64,000 bases of DNA, from contig JACKNF010000008.1 in NCBI GenBank assembly GCA_024234995.1, forward strand, positions 88,548-152,547. Direction: 5' to 3'. The notes below the pieces were generated by a model. That model ran no database searches, had not been told where the DNA came from, and saw nothing but the letters and a program-made list of their open reading frames with translations. Positions 8,711 through 17,575 of this stretch are shown here, in pieces. Source of the stretch: Gammaproteobacteria bacterium. GTDB taxonomy: Bacteria; Pseudomonadota; Gammaproteobacteria; Competibacterales; Competibacteraceae. The translations under genes were made by a program, and so were the position numbers. Every line of letters starts with the position of its first letter. The first letter of the stretch is position 1.

Positions 8711-8725
8711 AGCGCCATCTGCGGA
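8657..8725. repeat. Imperfect inverted repeat overlapping the hsdM stop
   Basis: TCCGCAGATGACGC (8657-8670) pairs with GCGCCATCTGCGGA (8712-8725) with one mismatch. Short CAGATG-type direct repeats lie next to the left arm. The left arm encodes the last residues of the second HsdM. It looks like a dispersed intergenic repeat of the CTGCGGAT type rather than a coding constraint, though I cannot check other copies. Confidence 0.5.
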
Positions 8726-8762
8726 TTCAACGCTTTTGCGGAGAGCCGGAAATGAGCGAATC

Positions 8763-9777
8763 ATGCCAGCCCTGGACTACGCACACCTTCTTGCTGAGGT
8801 GAAAGAGCGCGTCCGTTCGGCGCAGTATGCCGCGCTGAAGGCGGTCAATGCTGAGCTGGTCGGGCTGTACTGGGATATCGGGCGGATGATCGTGGAACGG
8901 CAGGGTGTTGAAGGTTGGGGAAAATCGCCATTGCTGAACAGTTGTCCAATGACCTGCGGGCGGAGTTTCCGAAATCGGTGGTTTTTCCCGGCGCAACCTC
9001 TTTACATGCGAGAGTTCTACCTGCTCTATCAGCGATGACGAGCGAGTGCAACCACTGGTTGCACAAATCGGCTGGACGCATAATCTGGTCATTTTTCAAC
9101 GCTGCAAGGATCCGCTGGAACGTGAGTTCTACATCCGCATGACCCGCAAATTTGGCTGGTCGAAGCATGTCCTCATCCATCAGATCGACAACCAGAGCTA
9201 CGAGAAATCCCTGCTTGGCCAGACCAATTTTGACCAGGCGCTGACGCCCGAGCTTCGCGCCCAGGCCAAGCTGGCGGTGAAGGACGAATACACCTTCGAT
9301 TTTCTGGAACTGAGCGAGGAACACAGCGAGCGGGAGCTGGAACGGGCGCTGATCGCCCGGATCGAAGACTTCCTGCGGGCCATGGGCGGCAGGTTCGCTT
9401 TCATGGGCAGTCAGTACCGGCTAGAGGTCGATGGCAGGGAGTTCTTTATCGATCTGCTGCTGTTTCATCGCCGCTTGCGCTGTCTGGTCGCTATTGAGCT
9501 TAAGGTGGGCGAATTCCAGCCGGAGTTCGTCGGAAAGATGCAGTTTTACCTGACTGCGTTGGACCGGCAGGTCCGGCAGGAGGACGAGAACCCCTCCATC
9601 GGTATCATTCTCTGCAAGGAAAAGAGTCGCACCATCGTTGAGTACGCCTTGCACGACGCCCGCAAGCCTATCGGCGTGGCCACCTACGAAATCACCAAGA
9701 CGCTACCTAAGGAGTTGAGAGGGCAACTGCCTCAGCCGGAAGAGATCGCGGCTTTGCTGGAGGGGATTGAAGAATGA
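8763..9777 (+). pseudogene. DUF1016/YhcG-family PDDEXK nuclease, frameshifted
   Basis: The N-terminal half should read MPALDYAHLLAEVKERVRSA...GLYWDIGRMIVERQGVEGWG-K-IAIAEQLSNDLRAEFPKS...F-YMREFYLLYQ...QPLVAQIGW, the typical DUF1016 N-domain. These pieces switch frame at least three times between about 8925 and 9046. The C-terminal PDDEXK-like nuclease domain (9046-9777) is intact: VDGREFFIDLLLFHRRLRCL then VAIELKVGEFQPEFVGKMQF gives the expected D...E-x-K residues. DUF1016 genes are often embedded in type I RM operons. It overlaps hsdS by ATGA. A GTG at 9046 could still permit a domain-only product. Sequencing or assembly error is an alternative to decay, since all lesions lie in ~120 bp. Confidence 0.75.
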
Positions 9778-10940
9778 GTGCGCAATCCCTGAAGTCCGGC
9801 TGGAAGATGTTGAAGTTCGGCGATTTCGCCCAGAACGTTGCGGTGCGCGTGGACCCAGCCGATGCCAAGACTGATGTTTATGTCGGCCTGGAGCATCTCG
9901 ATCCCAGTACGATTCACCTGCGCCATTGGGGGCATCCTTCCGATGTCACCGGGCAAAAACTGGCCTTCAAAAAGGGCGATGTGATTTTCGGGCGTCGCCG
10001 TGCGTACCAGCGTAAGCTCGCCGTGGCAGAGTTCGATGGCATCTGCTCGGCCCACGCCATGGTCGTCCGTGCAAAACCCAAGATGATTCTGCCGGAGTTT
10101 TTGCCGTTCTTCCTGCAATCCGACATGTTCATGGATCGAGCCATCGAAATATCGGTGGGCTCGCTTTCGCCGACGATCAACTGGAAGACGCTGCGAGTGC
10201 AGGAATTCCCGCTGCCGCCGCTTGATGAACAGAAGCGCATTGCCGAGATCCTATGGGCAGCGGATGAGGCGGTGGAGTCACAGTCAAAACTCATCTTAGC
10301 GTTGAAGACGGCTAAATCTGTCTCGATAAAAGAATTCTGCCTGAAAGGAATTTCACATGATTCTTTTCAGCCTTCTGCATTCGGTGAAATCCCGAACAGT
10401 TGGAGTGTGCAGAAATTAGGCGAGGTTTGCGAATTTTTGGATGGAAAGAGAATTCCAATCAAGAAAGCGGACCGTGCAAAAAGACAAGGAGAGTTTCCTT
10501 ATTATGGCGCATCTGGGATCATTGATTGGATAGATGACTTTATTTTTGACGATGAATTGATACTCATAGGTGAGGATGGTGCAAATATCGTAGACCGTTC
10601 TACACCCCTTGCATTTAAGGTTTCTGGGAAAATTTGGGTCAACAATCATGCCCACGTCCTTAAGCCATTAGACTTCATGGACATCGATTTTCTTGTCGAG
10701 TATTTGGAGTCCATCAGCTACACGCCGTACACAAGCGGAACAGCGCAGCCCAAGATAAACAAATCGGCATGTGAATCCATTCCGATACCAGTTCCACCTC
10801 TTGATGAACAAAAGAAAATATCCAGCATTTTTGTCTCTTATGATGCGCAACTCAGAAATGCTGAAAAGGTGATATCTGATACAAAAGATCTTCTGATGTC
10901 TGTCATGTCAGAAGCTTTGGAGGGAGCCGCCCATGTTTAA
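9774..10940 (+). CDS. hsdS: Type I RM specificity subunit HsdS
   Basis: 388 residues with the usual two half-repeats. Each target-recognition domain (about residues 1-140 and 190-345) is followed by a conserved helix beginning PPLDEQKRIAEIL (near residue 145) and PPLDEQKKISSIF (near 345). It sets the DNA sequence recognised by both methylation and restriction complexes. The start codon overlaps the stop of the DUF1016 gene, and its end overlaps hsdR by 8 bases. The second recognition domain (about 10300-10900) is visibly richer in A/T than the flanking RM genes, consistent with exchange of recognition domains by recombination. Confidence 0.92.
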   Translation: MSAQSLKSGWKMLKFGDFAQNVAVRVDPADAKTDVYVGLEHLDPSTIHLRHWGHPSDVTGQKLAFKKGDVIFGRRRAYQRKLAVAEFDGICSAHAMVVRAKPKMILPEFLPFFLQSDMFMDRAIEISVGSLSPTINWKTLRVQEFPLPPLDEQKRIAEILWAADEAVESQSKLILALKTAKSVSIKEFCLKGISHDSFQPSAFGEIPNSWSVQKLGEVCEFLDGKRIPIKKADRAKRQGEFPYYGASGIIDWIDDFIFDDELILIGEDGANIVDRSTPLAFKVSGKIWVNNHAHVLKPLDFMDIDFLVEYLESISYTPYTSGTAQPKINKSACESIPIPVPPLDEQKKISSIFVSYDAQLRNAEKVISDTKDLLMSVMSEALEGAAHV

Positions 10941-13887
10941 CGAAGAAAACACGGTCGAACAGATGGTTCTCGACACGCTCTGCGGCGGCGTGACTTCGAA
11001 CATGGTTGCCGAAGAGCTTGCCAGTTATGGCGGCGAGATCAAAGGCTGGCGCTTCGTGGCCGCCGAGGAGCTGCCGCGTCAGCACTCCGACGTGCTGGTG
11101 GAGTCGATGGTGCGCGATGCCCTCATCCGCCTGAACCCGGAAATCAAGGCCCAGCCTGAACGCGCCGACGAAGTGCTCTACCGCCTGCGGACCATTCCGC
11201 TGTCGGTACAGAGCGAAGGCCTGGTGCGGGCCAATGAGCTGTTTGCTGAATGGCTGCGGGGCGAGAAGTCCATGCCCTTCGGCGAGCGCGGTGAACACAC
11301 GCCGGTGCGCCTGATCGACTTCGAGAATCTCAGCAACAACGATTACGTGGTCACCAACCAGTGGGTCTATCCGGTCAAGGAAGGTGGCCGCCGCTTCGAC
11401 ATCATCATGCTGGTCAACGGTATCCCGCTGGTGGTCGGCGAGGCCAAAACGCCAGTACGCCCGGCGGTGACCTGGGTGGACGGGGCCAGCGACATTCACA
11501 ACGGCTACGAACAGAGCGTGCCGCAGATGTTCGTGCCCAACGTCCTCTCCTTTGCCACCGAGGGCAAGTGCTATCGCTACGGCTCGGTGCGGATGCCCAT
11601 CGAACTCTGGGGGCCGTGGCACGAAGGCGAGAACAAGGCCGAAGGGACGCTTGCGGACGTGCAGCGTTCCATCCGCTCCATGCTGCGCCCCCCTATGGTG
11701 CTGGACATCCTGCAGAACTTCACGCTGTTCGCCACCGACAAGAAGCACCGGCGCATCAAAATTATCTGTCGCTATCAACAGTACGAGGCCGCCAATCTGA
11801 TGGTGGTCCGCGTGGTCAAGGGCTACCCCAAGAAGGGCCTGATCTGGCACTTCCAGGGCTCGGGCAAGTCGCTCCTGATGGTGTTTGCGGCGCAGAAGCT
11901 GCGGATGCACCGCCAGCTCGGTAATCCTACGGTGATGATCGTGGTGGATCGCATCGATCTGGACACCCAGATCACCGCCACCTTCAATGCCGCCGATATC
12001 CCGAACATGATCGGAGCCGCTACCCGGCAGGAATTGCAAAGCCTGCTGGCGGCCGATACCCGCAAGATCATCATCACCACCATTCACAAGTTCGGCGAGG
12101 CGGACGGCCGCCTGAACGAGCGTTCGAACATCATCGTGATGGTGGACGAGGCGCACCGCACCCAGGAAGGTGACCTGGGGCGCAAGATGCGCGACGCTCT
12201 GCCCAATGCCTTTCTCTTTGGCCTGACCGGCACGCCGATCAACAAGCGGGACCGCAACACCTTCTGGGCCTTCGGCGCGGACGAGGACGAGCAGGGCTAT
12301 ATGAGCCGCTACTCGTTCCAGGAGTCGATCCGGGACAAGGCCACGCTGCCGCTGCACTTCGAGGCGGTGGACGTGAAGCTGCATATCAACAAAGAGGCCA
12401 TCGATGAAGCCTACTCCCAGATGACCGATGAGCTGAGCGAGCTGGATCGAGACGACCTGGCCAAGCGGGCCGCCAAGATGGCGGTGCTGATCAAGGCCCC
12501 GGCCCGGGTGAACGCCATCTGCCAGCACATCGTCAAGCACTTCCAGGAGAAGGTGGAGCCGAACGGCTTCAAGGCCCAGGTGGTGACCTTCGATCGCGAA
12601 TGCTGCGTTATTTACAAAAAGGTCATGGACGAGTTGATCGGCCCGGAGGCCAGCGCCATCGTCATGCACACCCAGGGCGGTAAATCCGATCAGTACGCAG
12701 AATGGAAGCGGGCCAAGGACGAGGAGGAAAAACTCCTTGACCGGTTCCGCGATCCGATTGACCCGCTCAAGTTCCTGATCGTCACCTCCAAGCTGCTGAC
12801 CGGCTTCGATGCGCCTATTCTTCAGGCGATGTACCTCGACAAGCCGATGAAGGACCACAACCTGCTCCAGGCCATTTGCCGCACCAACCGTGTCTACCCC
12901 GGCAAGACCCATGGCCTGATCGTGGATTACCTCGGCATCTTCGATGATGTGGCCACGGCCCTCGATTTCGATGAAAAGGCGGTGCAGAAGGTCATTACCA
13001 ATCTGGATGACCTCAAGAAAGAGTTGCCCGGCGTGGTGGCGAGATGCCTGGCGTTCTTCCCTGGCGTGGACCGCACCGTCGGCGGCTACGAGGGGCTAAT
13101 CGCGGCGCAGGATTGCCTGCCGGATAACGCGACCCGGGACAAATTCGCGGCGGAATACTCGGTGCTCTCCCGTCTGTGGGAGGCGCTGTCTCCCGATCCC
13201 TGTCTCGGTCCCTATGAAAAGGACTACAAGTGGCTGACCCAGGTCTACGAGTCGGTGAAGCCGCCAAGCGGCAATGGCAAGCTGCTCTGGCACGCCCTGG
13301 GGGCCAAGACCATCGAGTTGGTGCATGAGAACGTGCATCTGGAGACGGTGCGCGACGATCTGGACACCCTGGTGATGGACGCCGAAGTCCTCGAAGGGCT
13401 GCTCGATGCCAAGGACCCGGACAAGAAATCCAAGGAAATCGAGATCAAGCTCATCGCCCGCCTGCGCAAGCACAAGGACAATCCGAAGTTCGTCGCCCTG
13501 GGCGAGCGCCTCGAAAAACTCAAAGAGCGGCACGAACAGGGCCTGCTCCACAGCCTCGACTTCCTCAAGGAACTGCTGACCCTGGCCAAGGAGGTCGTCC
13601 AGGCCGAGAAGCAGGTGGACCCGGTCGATGAACAGGCCAAGGCCAAAGCGGCCCTGACTGAACTGTTCACCGAGGTGAAGAACGGCAAGACACCGATGGT
13701 GGTCGAGCGGATCGTGACCGACATCGACGAGATCGTGAGACTGGTCCGGTTCCCTGGCTGGCAAAACACCAAGGCCGGAGAACGCGAGGTCCAGAAGGCC
13801 CTGCGCAAAGTGATTTACGTGAAGTACCAGGTCAAGGACCAGGATCTGTTCGACAAGGCGTTCGGATATATCCGGCAGTACTACTGA
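10933..13887 (+). CDS. hsdR: Type I restriction endonuclease subunit HsdR
   Basis: 984 residues, full length for the family. The N-terminal nuclease domain has FDIIMLVNGIPLVVGEAKTP (D...E-x-K, around residues 150-172). The translocase has Walker A FQGSGKS (around 307-313), DEAHRTQEGDLG (around 405) and GLTGTP. A helical C-terminal part follows, which would dock on the HsdM-HsdS methyltransferase. It is the last intact gene of the RM operon, overlapping hsdS. All key motifs are present, so restriction should be functional if the M and S subunits assemble. Confidence 0.94.
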   Translation: MFNEENTVEQMVLDTLCGGVTSNMVAEELASYGGEIKGWRFVAAEELPRQHSDVLVESMVRDALIRLNPEIKAQPERADEVLYRLRTIPLSVQSEGLVRANELFAEWLRGEKSMPFGERGEHTPVRLIDFENLSNNDYVVTNQWVYPVKEGGRRFDIIMLVNGIPLVVGEAKTPVRPAVTWVDGASDIHNGYEQSVPQMFVPNVLSFATEGKCYRYGSVRMPIELWGPWHEGENKAEGTLADVQRSIRSMLRPPMVLDILQNFTLFATDKKHRRIKIICRYQQYEAANLMVVRVVKGYPKKGLIWHFQGSGKSLLMVFAAQKLRMHRQLGNPTVMIVVDRIDLDTQITATFNAADIPNMIGAATRQELQSLLAADTRKIIITTIHKFGEADGRLNERSNIIVMVDEAHRTQEGDLGRKMRDALPNAFLFGLTGTPINKRDRNTFWAFGADEDEQGYMSRYSFQESIRDKATLPLHFEAVDVKLHINKEAIDEAYSQMTDELSELDRDDLAKRAAKMAVLIKAPARVNAICQHIVKHFQEKVEPNGFKAQVVTFDRECCVIYKKVMDELIGPEASAIVMHTQGGKSDQYAEWKRAKDEEEKLLDRFRDPIDPLKFLIVTSKLLTGFDAPILQAMYLDKPMKDHNLLQAICRTNRVYPGKTHGLIVDYLGIFDDVATALDFDEKAVQKVITNLDDLKKELPGVVARCLAFFPGVDRTVGGYEGLIAAQDCLPDNATRDKFAAEYSVLSRLWEALSPDPCLGPYEKDYKWLTQVYESVKPPSGNGKLLWHALGAKTIELVHENVHLETVRDDLDTLVMDAEVLEGLLDAKDPDKKSKEIEIKLIARLRKHKDNPKFVALGERLEKLKERHEQGLLHSLDFLKELLTLAKEVVQAEKQVDPVDEQAKAKAALTELFTEVKNGKTPMVVERIVTDIDEIVRLVRFPGWQNTKAGEREVQKALRKVIYVKYQVKDQDLFDKAFGYIRQYY

Positions 13888-13954
13888 GAAGGGATGGTAA
13901 TGGGGATCTATGGCTAAAAGGTATTGTCAAGTTGTCGAGCCGAGGGCACTTTGA

Positions 13955-14344
13955 AGCCGTAAATGGGGGCTGTGGCCGCCGTTAGGCGTCGTTCCGGGCG
14001 CACGTTACCTGCTAACGCCTGGGTGCGAACAGTGCGATGTACTAGCGGCGTTTGCCGGCAGCATTGAACAGCAGGCCACGATTTATTCCTGGCCACTGGA
14101 CCAGCGGGAACGGAACGCCCACGGCAAACCGGGCAAGCTCCATGCGAAATGCGCCGTTATAGACGATGCGGTGTTGATGTCCAGCGCCAATCTGACCGAT
14201 GACGCCTTTAACCGCAATATCGAAATGGGGGTGTTATTGCACGTCCCGGCCTTGGCCGAACAGATCGCCCGGCATTTTCAGGCGCTGATTGAGGCAGGGG
14301 TGTTGCGGGAACTGCACGACGGAGCCACTGAAAATTATGGCTAA
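13955..14344 (+). pseudogene. Phospholipase D-like (DrmC-like) C-terminal remnant
   Basis: An open frame with no start codon reads YSWPLDQRERNAHGKPGKLH-AKCAVIDD...MSSANLTDDAFNRNIEMGVL and ends at 14342-14344. H-x-K (HAK) followed by SSANLT and N-x-E-x-G is the HKD signature of PLD-fold proteins. The SSANLT-DAF-RN-E-GVLL pattern resembles the DISARM-associated DrmC branch. About half of such a protein is missing at the 5' side, where a TGA closes the frame at 13952. It lies directly after hsdR, so this is probably the leftover of another defence gene. An 11-bp direct repeat, TATGGCTAAAA, occurs at 13909 and 14336 on its two sides. Confidence 0.6.
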
Positions 14345-14355
14345 AAAATCGGTTG

Positions 14356-14563
14356 TGTTGCGTTAATTTCTGACAGACGAGCTTTAACCCTCTCTGGATT
14401 GAATTAGGCAGCCAGGGAATAGAACTGTTCGTTAATTAAATCAGGTAAACCCCCGGCTTAGCCGGGGGACTCCCCAAGGTTTGACTTTGTTGAGCACAGC
14501 CCATAGTGGTGATCGCTAGAGTTGTAGCCACTACAGGTGGTATTTTTGGGAATTAACGCAACA
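14356..14563. repeat. 208-bp MITE-like element with 13-bp terminal inverted repeats
   Basis: The ends are TGTTGCGTTAATT (14356-14368) and its exact complement (14551-14563). No coding frame lies between them. An internal perfect hairpin with arms CCCCCGGCT and AGCCGGGGG (about 14450-14468) is present. No target duplication is obvious. The arrangement fits a non-autonomous element mobilised by a transposase not present in this window. Confidence 0.6.
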
Positions 14564-14603
14564 GATCCCTTCCTCGTATCACTGTGTTCGACAGGTAGCC
14601 AAC

Positions 14604-15467
14604 ATGCAACGTGAACTGGGTCATACCGGACTGTCGGTCAACGCCATCGGCTTGGGCGCCATGCCACTGTCCATCAGCGGACGTCCATCCGAGGTGCAAG
14701 CATTTGCGGTTATCGAAGCGTTCGTCGCGGCGGGCGGGAATTTCATCGATACCGCCAACGTGTATTGCCTGGACGACGACGACATCGGCCACAACGAGCG
14801 CTTGATCCACCAGGCGCTGCAGCGCATCGGCGCGACCGAGCAGGTGATTGTGGCCACCAAGGGCGGTTTGCGTCGGCCTGGCGGTGCCTGGGTGGTGGAC
14901 GGCACTCCGGACGGGTTGCGGTTGTCCTGCGAGCGCAGCCTGCAGGCACTGCAAACGGATCGCATTACGCTATACCAGCTCCACGCGGTCGATTCCAAGG
15001 TAGACCTGCGCCGCTCGCTGGAAGCACTGATCCGCTTGCAGGAAGAAGGCAAGATCGCCCATCTTGGCCTGTCCAACGTGAGCACGGCGCAAATCGAGCA
15101 GGCGCTGGCTCTGACCCCGATCACCTCGGTGCAGAACCGTTGCAATCTGTTTGACAAACGCGATTGCCGCAGCGGCCTGATCGAGTTCTGCCAGGCGCGG
15201 CAGATCACCTACATCCCCTATAGTCCGGTCGGCGGACACCACGGCCACCTCCGCCTCGGCCGGGAACCGCTGCTGGGACAACTGGCGGCGAAATACCAGG
15301 TTTCGCCTTACCGCGTCGCCCTGGCGTGGCTGCTGAGCCAGGGCGGGCATGTCCTGCCGATACCGGGAGCCAGCAAGGTCTCCAGCACTCAGGACAGCCT
15401 GCGCGCGGTGGAACTTGCGTTGGACGCTGATGAGATCGCCGCGTTTGAGCAGTTGCCTGATCTCTGA
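14604..15467 (+). CDS. Aldo/keto reductase
   Basis: 287 residues, an NAD(P)H-dependent oxidoreductase of the (beta/alpha)8 AKR superfamily. The catalytic tetrad is visible: Asp49 and Tyr54 in NFIDTANVY, Lys86 in VATKGG and His127 in LYQLHAVD. The C-terminal cofactor-binding part has LPIPGASK. The protein starts MQRELGHTGLSVNAIGLGAM, the usual AKR beginning. The substrate cannot be told. It is a single gene with no operon partner, lying between a MITE-like element and an IS. Confidence 0.9.
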   Translation: MQRELGHTGLSVNAIGLGAMPLSISGRPSEVQAFAVIEAFVAAGGNFIDTANVYCLDDDDIGHNERLIHQALQRIGATEQVIVATKGGLRRPGGAWVVDGTPDGLRLSCERSLQALQTDRITLYQLHAVDSKVDLRRSLEALIRLQEEGKIAHLGLSNVSTAQIEQALALTPITSVQNRCNLFDKRDCRSGLIEFCQARQITYIPYSPVGGHHGHLRLGREPLLGQLAAKYQVSPYRVALAWLLSQGGHVLPIPGASKVSSTQDSLRAVELALDADEIAAFEQLPDL

Positions 15468-15529
15468 GGAGGAGCAAGCCGACCACAGGCCCTGTTGTCA
15501 TGGTGGTACGCTCGCTCACAGGTTGTAAT

Positions 15530-15544
15530 TGTCATTAGAACCGT
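15530..15544. repeat. Solo 15-bp end of the 104-bp inverted-repeat element
   Basis: TGTCATTAGAACCGT matches positions 18669-18683 exactly, which are the right terminus of the 104-bp element plus two flanking bases. The rest of the 203-base interval between the aldo/keto reductase and the IS holds no gene that I can see. Chance match is possible. Confidence 0.3.
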
Positions 15545-15671
15545 GCCGATTGCCTAAGTATCCAGGTTGGTATCTGGATTGCTTTACCCGTTGTCGAGGC
15601 CTATCAAGCCATGTGAATGGATGGGTTAAGCGTTAAAAGAGGTTAAAGGGTAATGAGCGGAAACCAAAAAT

Positions 15672-16794
15672 CTAGGACTTACGCATTGACAGGAGGTTGG
15701 AATTGTGGGTTGAGGTGTCCCAAGTTAGGGGCGAAGGCTTGAATAAACGTGGCAATCACCTCATTAAACAACTCACGCTGCAAACGATAACAATTACGAA
15801 TCACGTCGGTAGCCTGTAGTCGTTGCAATTGGACATAGCCACAGATCGCCGCAAAGAGATGATTGCGAATGGCGGTGGGTTGTCGGACCTGAAAATGCTC
15901 GATGTGGCACACTTGTTTGAGCGTCCGATGATACTGCTCGATTTGCCAGTGTTGGTCGTGGAGCTTGAGGAAAGCAGGACGATCAAAAGCGACCCAATCC
16001 TCGTCGTTCGGCTGATACAAGGCATAATGGTGTGGTTGGTTTTCAACCACTCCCCGAAACACTGACCGTACCGAATCCCCGGAGGTACACGAGCGAGCCG
16101 TCTTCGGGAATCGCCAGTTGTTGTACCTGGAGCCATTGGCCTTTTTCCACAGAAACCCGACGGTTGCTTTCCAGCGCAAAGAGAAATCCCCGATGATGGT
16201 TTTTAATCATCTTGAGATTTGCTGCGCTACTATACCAACTATCGCCGGTGACAAAGGCTGGCTGGAGTCCCCAAGCCAACACTTCCGCGAGCATCTCCTG
16301 AAAATAATCGTTTTTGGTCTTGTTCGCGGCTTTATCGTAAATGCGGTAATCGAGCGGTTGATGGTGACCGTGCGGATCGGTGTAATACAACGTGATCAGA
16401 TTGATCCCTTTCACCACGCCATGATGTTTTCCCGACCAGAAATGCCCAACAAAGGCCATCAGTTGGCTGTACGGTTTATCCAAGACACTGTCGTCGACAC
16501 TGATCGTGCCACCCTTCAAATTCAAGCCGGAGCAGGCTTCCTCGAACAAATCGCGGGGGGTGTAGTCTTCGCGGAGCAAAAACCGGTTGACGCTATCATG
16601 GCTGATCTCCATGATCTCTGCCAAGCGATTCCCCGTTGGCGAATGCGGCTCACCCAACAAAAGAAACATACATCGCCAAAGTGCAACGCGCTGTCGATGG
16701 GCGACTGATGACTCTCATCAACCGAAAACCTTCGTGGGCCAGAGTTCGTCTTTACCGACCACATCATACGATGCTTGTCAATGCGTAAGCTCTA
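15672..16794 (-). mobile_element. Complete IS (IS4-like DDE), 1123 bp, with 5-bp target duplication
   Basis: The left end TAGGACTTACGCATTGACA (15672-15690) and the right end read inward TAGAGCTTACGCATTGACA (16776-16794) match at 17 of 19 bases. AAATC flanks both sides (15667-15671 and 16795-16799), a 5-bp target duplication. The element carries one transposase gene on the minus strand, broken by a frameshift. Excision restores an open frame through the site, so it interrupted a gene. Confidence 0.85.
15679..16669 (-). pseudogene. IS4-like transposase, frameshifted
   Basis: The first part (16043-16669) reads MFLLLGEPHSPTGNRLAEIM, then ISVDDSVLDKPYSQ (first Asp region) and AFVTGDSWYSSAANLKMIKN (second Asp region). 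The second part (15679 to about 16070) reads VFRGVVENQPHHYALYQPND and the C-terminal WQIEQYHRTLKQVCHIEHFQ, which carries the expected E-x6-K/R motif. The two frames join in TVSVFRGVV near 16064 if one base is restored. The open frame also extends upstream of 16669 (RQRVALWRCM) as far as a stop, so the true start is unclear. Family placement (IS4 versus IS701-like) is uncertain. Confidence 0.7.
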
Positions 16795-17278
16795 AAATCG
16801 TATCTTGAGTCTGCGGTCAACGCCGCGCTGCACACGATCCACTACTCACGCGGTACCCGAACATGGAGCAACCGCAACCAACAGACATACTTACGCGGAA
16901 TCATGGTGGGCCGGGGTATCCGCGTGGATTACGTCACCTATGATACGATTGAACGCATGGACGGTACGGTATGGCTCAAACCCGGCGTTTACAACGCCGC
17001 CATGGAAATCTCCGTCGATCAGAGAAATCCGGGGCGTAAGCGAGATTCGCCCGGTTCACAGCCAACGCAACAACAAAGGCCGGATCTGCAATTTTCTGAT
17101 TCACGCTTCGGCGCCGCCCCATTTTCTCGAAGGTTGTGTCGCCCCTGGTTACGAAAGCGCCCGTGGACTTGAGGCGTCGTCGCAATCATCACTCGAAACC
17201 ATCTTCCTCTCATTAGGCGGTTTCGAGGCTGGAAAACCGGTCTTATTCAACGTCTCTGGCGTTATGCCCGCAAACTGA
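16795..17278 (+). pseudogene. DUF5675-like protein gene broken by IS and frameshift
   Basis: One frame from the IS edge reads SYLESAVNAALHTIHYSRGT and continues to TVWLKPGVYNAAMEISVDQR (to about 17045). A +1 frame then continues IRPVHSQRNNKGRICNFLIH, then EGCVAPGYESARGL and ends at 17278. FLIHA...EGC-APG resembles the DUF5675 / L,D-transpeptidase-like family, where an H and an EGC motif mark the active-site region. If the IS and one AAATC copy are removed, the frame extends about 33 bases to the left (to 15637) before a stop. Frameshift and IS together indicate an inactive gene. Confidence 0.5.
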
Positions 17279-17575
17279 CCGGTGCTGGCGATGGGACGGC
17301 GCTGGAGACATGAATCCAATTTGATCTGTTGGCCCGCCCAAACTGAACGAGGACCCAGCGCCGGACGTTCACACCAACCCATTGGGCGGCGGATAACACG
17401 ACGGTTGACCGCCGGCGGCTCAATCGTCCTCAGCGCTCCGCTCATCTCTGCTCAGGATTGCTCCGCGCCCGCGCCGATGTCGCGCCTGGCGTCCGCGGGA
17501 TCGCCTCGGGTTCGATAGGGCGTGTTGGCCGGACCGGCTGAAAGAAAGACCAGTGAATGATATGAGGAGGAAATA
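17279..17575. other. Gene-poor spacer
   Basis: GC-rich DNA with an unconvincing open frame (17282-17518). The only clear signal is the strong AGGAGG ribosome binding site at the right edge that serves the next gene. Confidence 0.4.

Noticed and set aside
10903..12912. 669-residue open frame antisense to hsdR
   Set aside because: It is rich in His, Leu and Val in the manner of antisense GC-rich coding DNA, and the plus strand carries all HsdR motifs.
13914..14096. 60-residue minus-strand frame after hsdR
   Set aside because: It has no motif. The opposite strand carries the PLD-like remnant across much of this stretch.
17282..17518. 78-residue frame before the unknown 245-residue protein
   Set aside because: Arg/Ser/Ala-rich with no ribosome binding site or motif.
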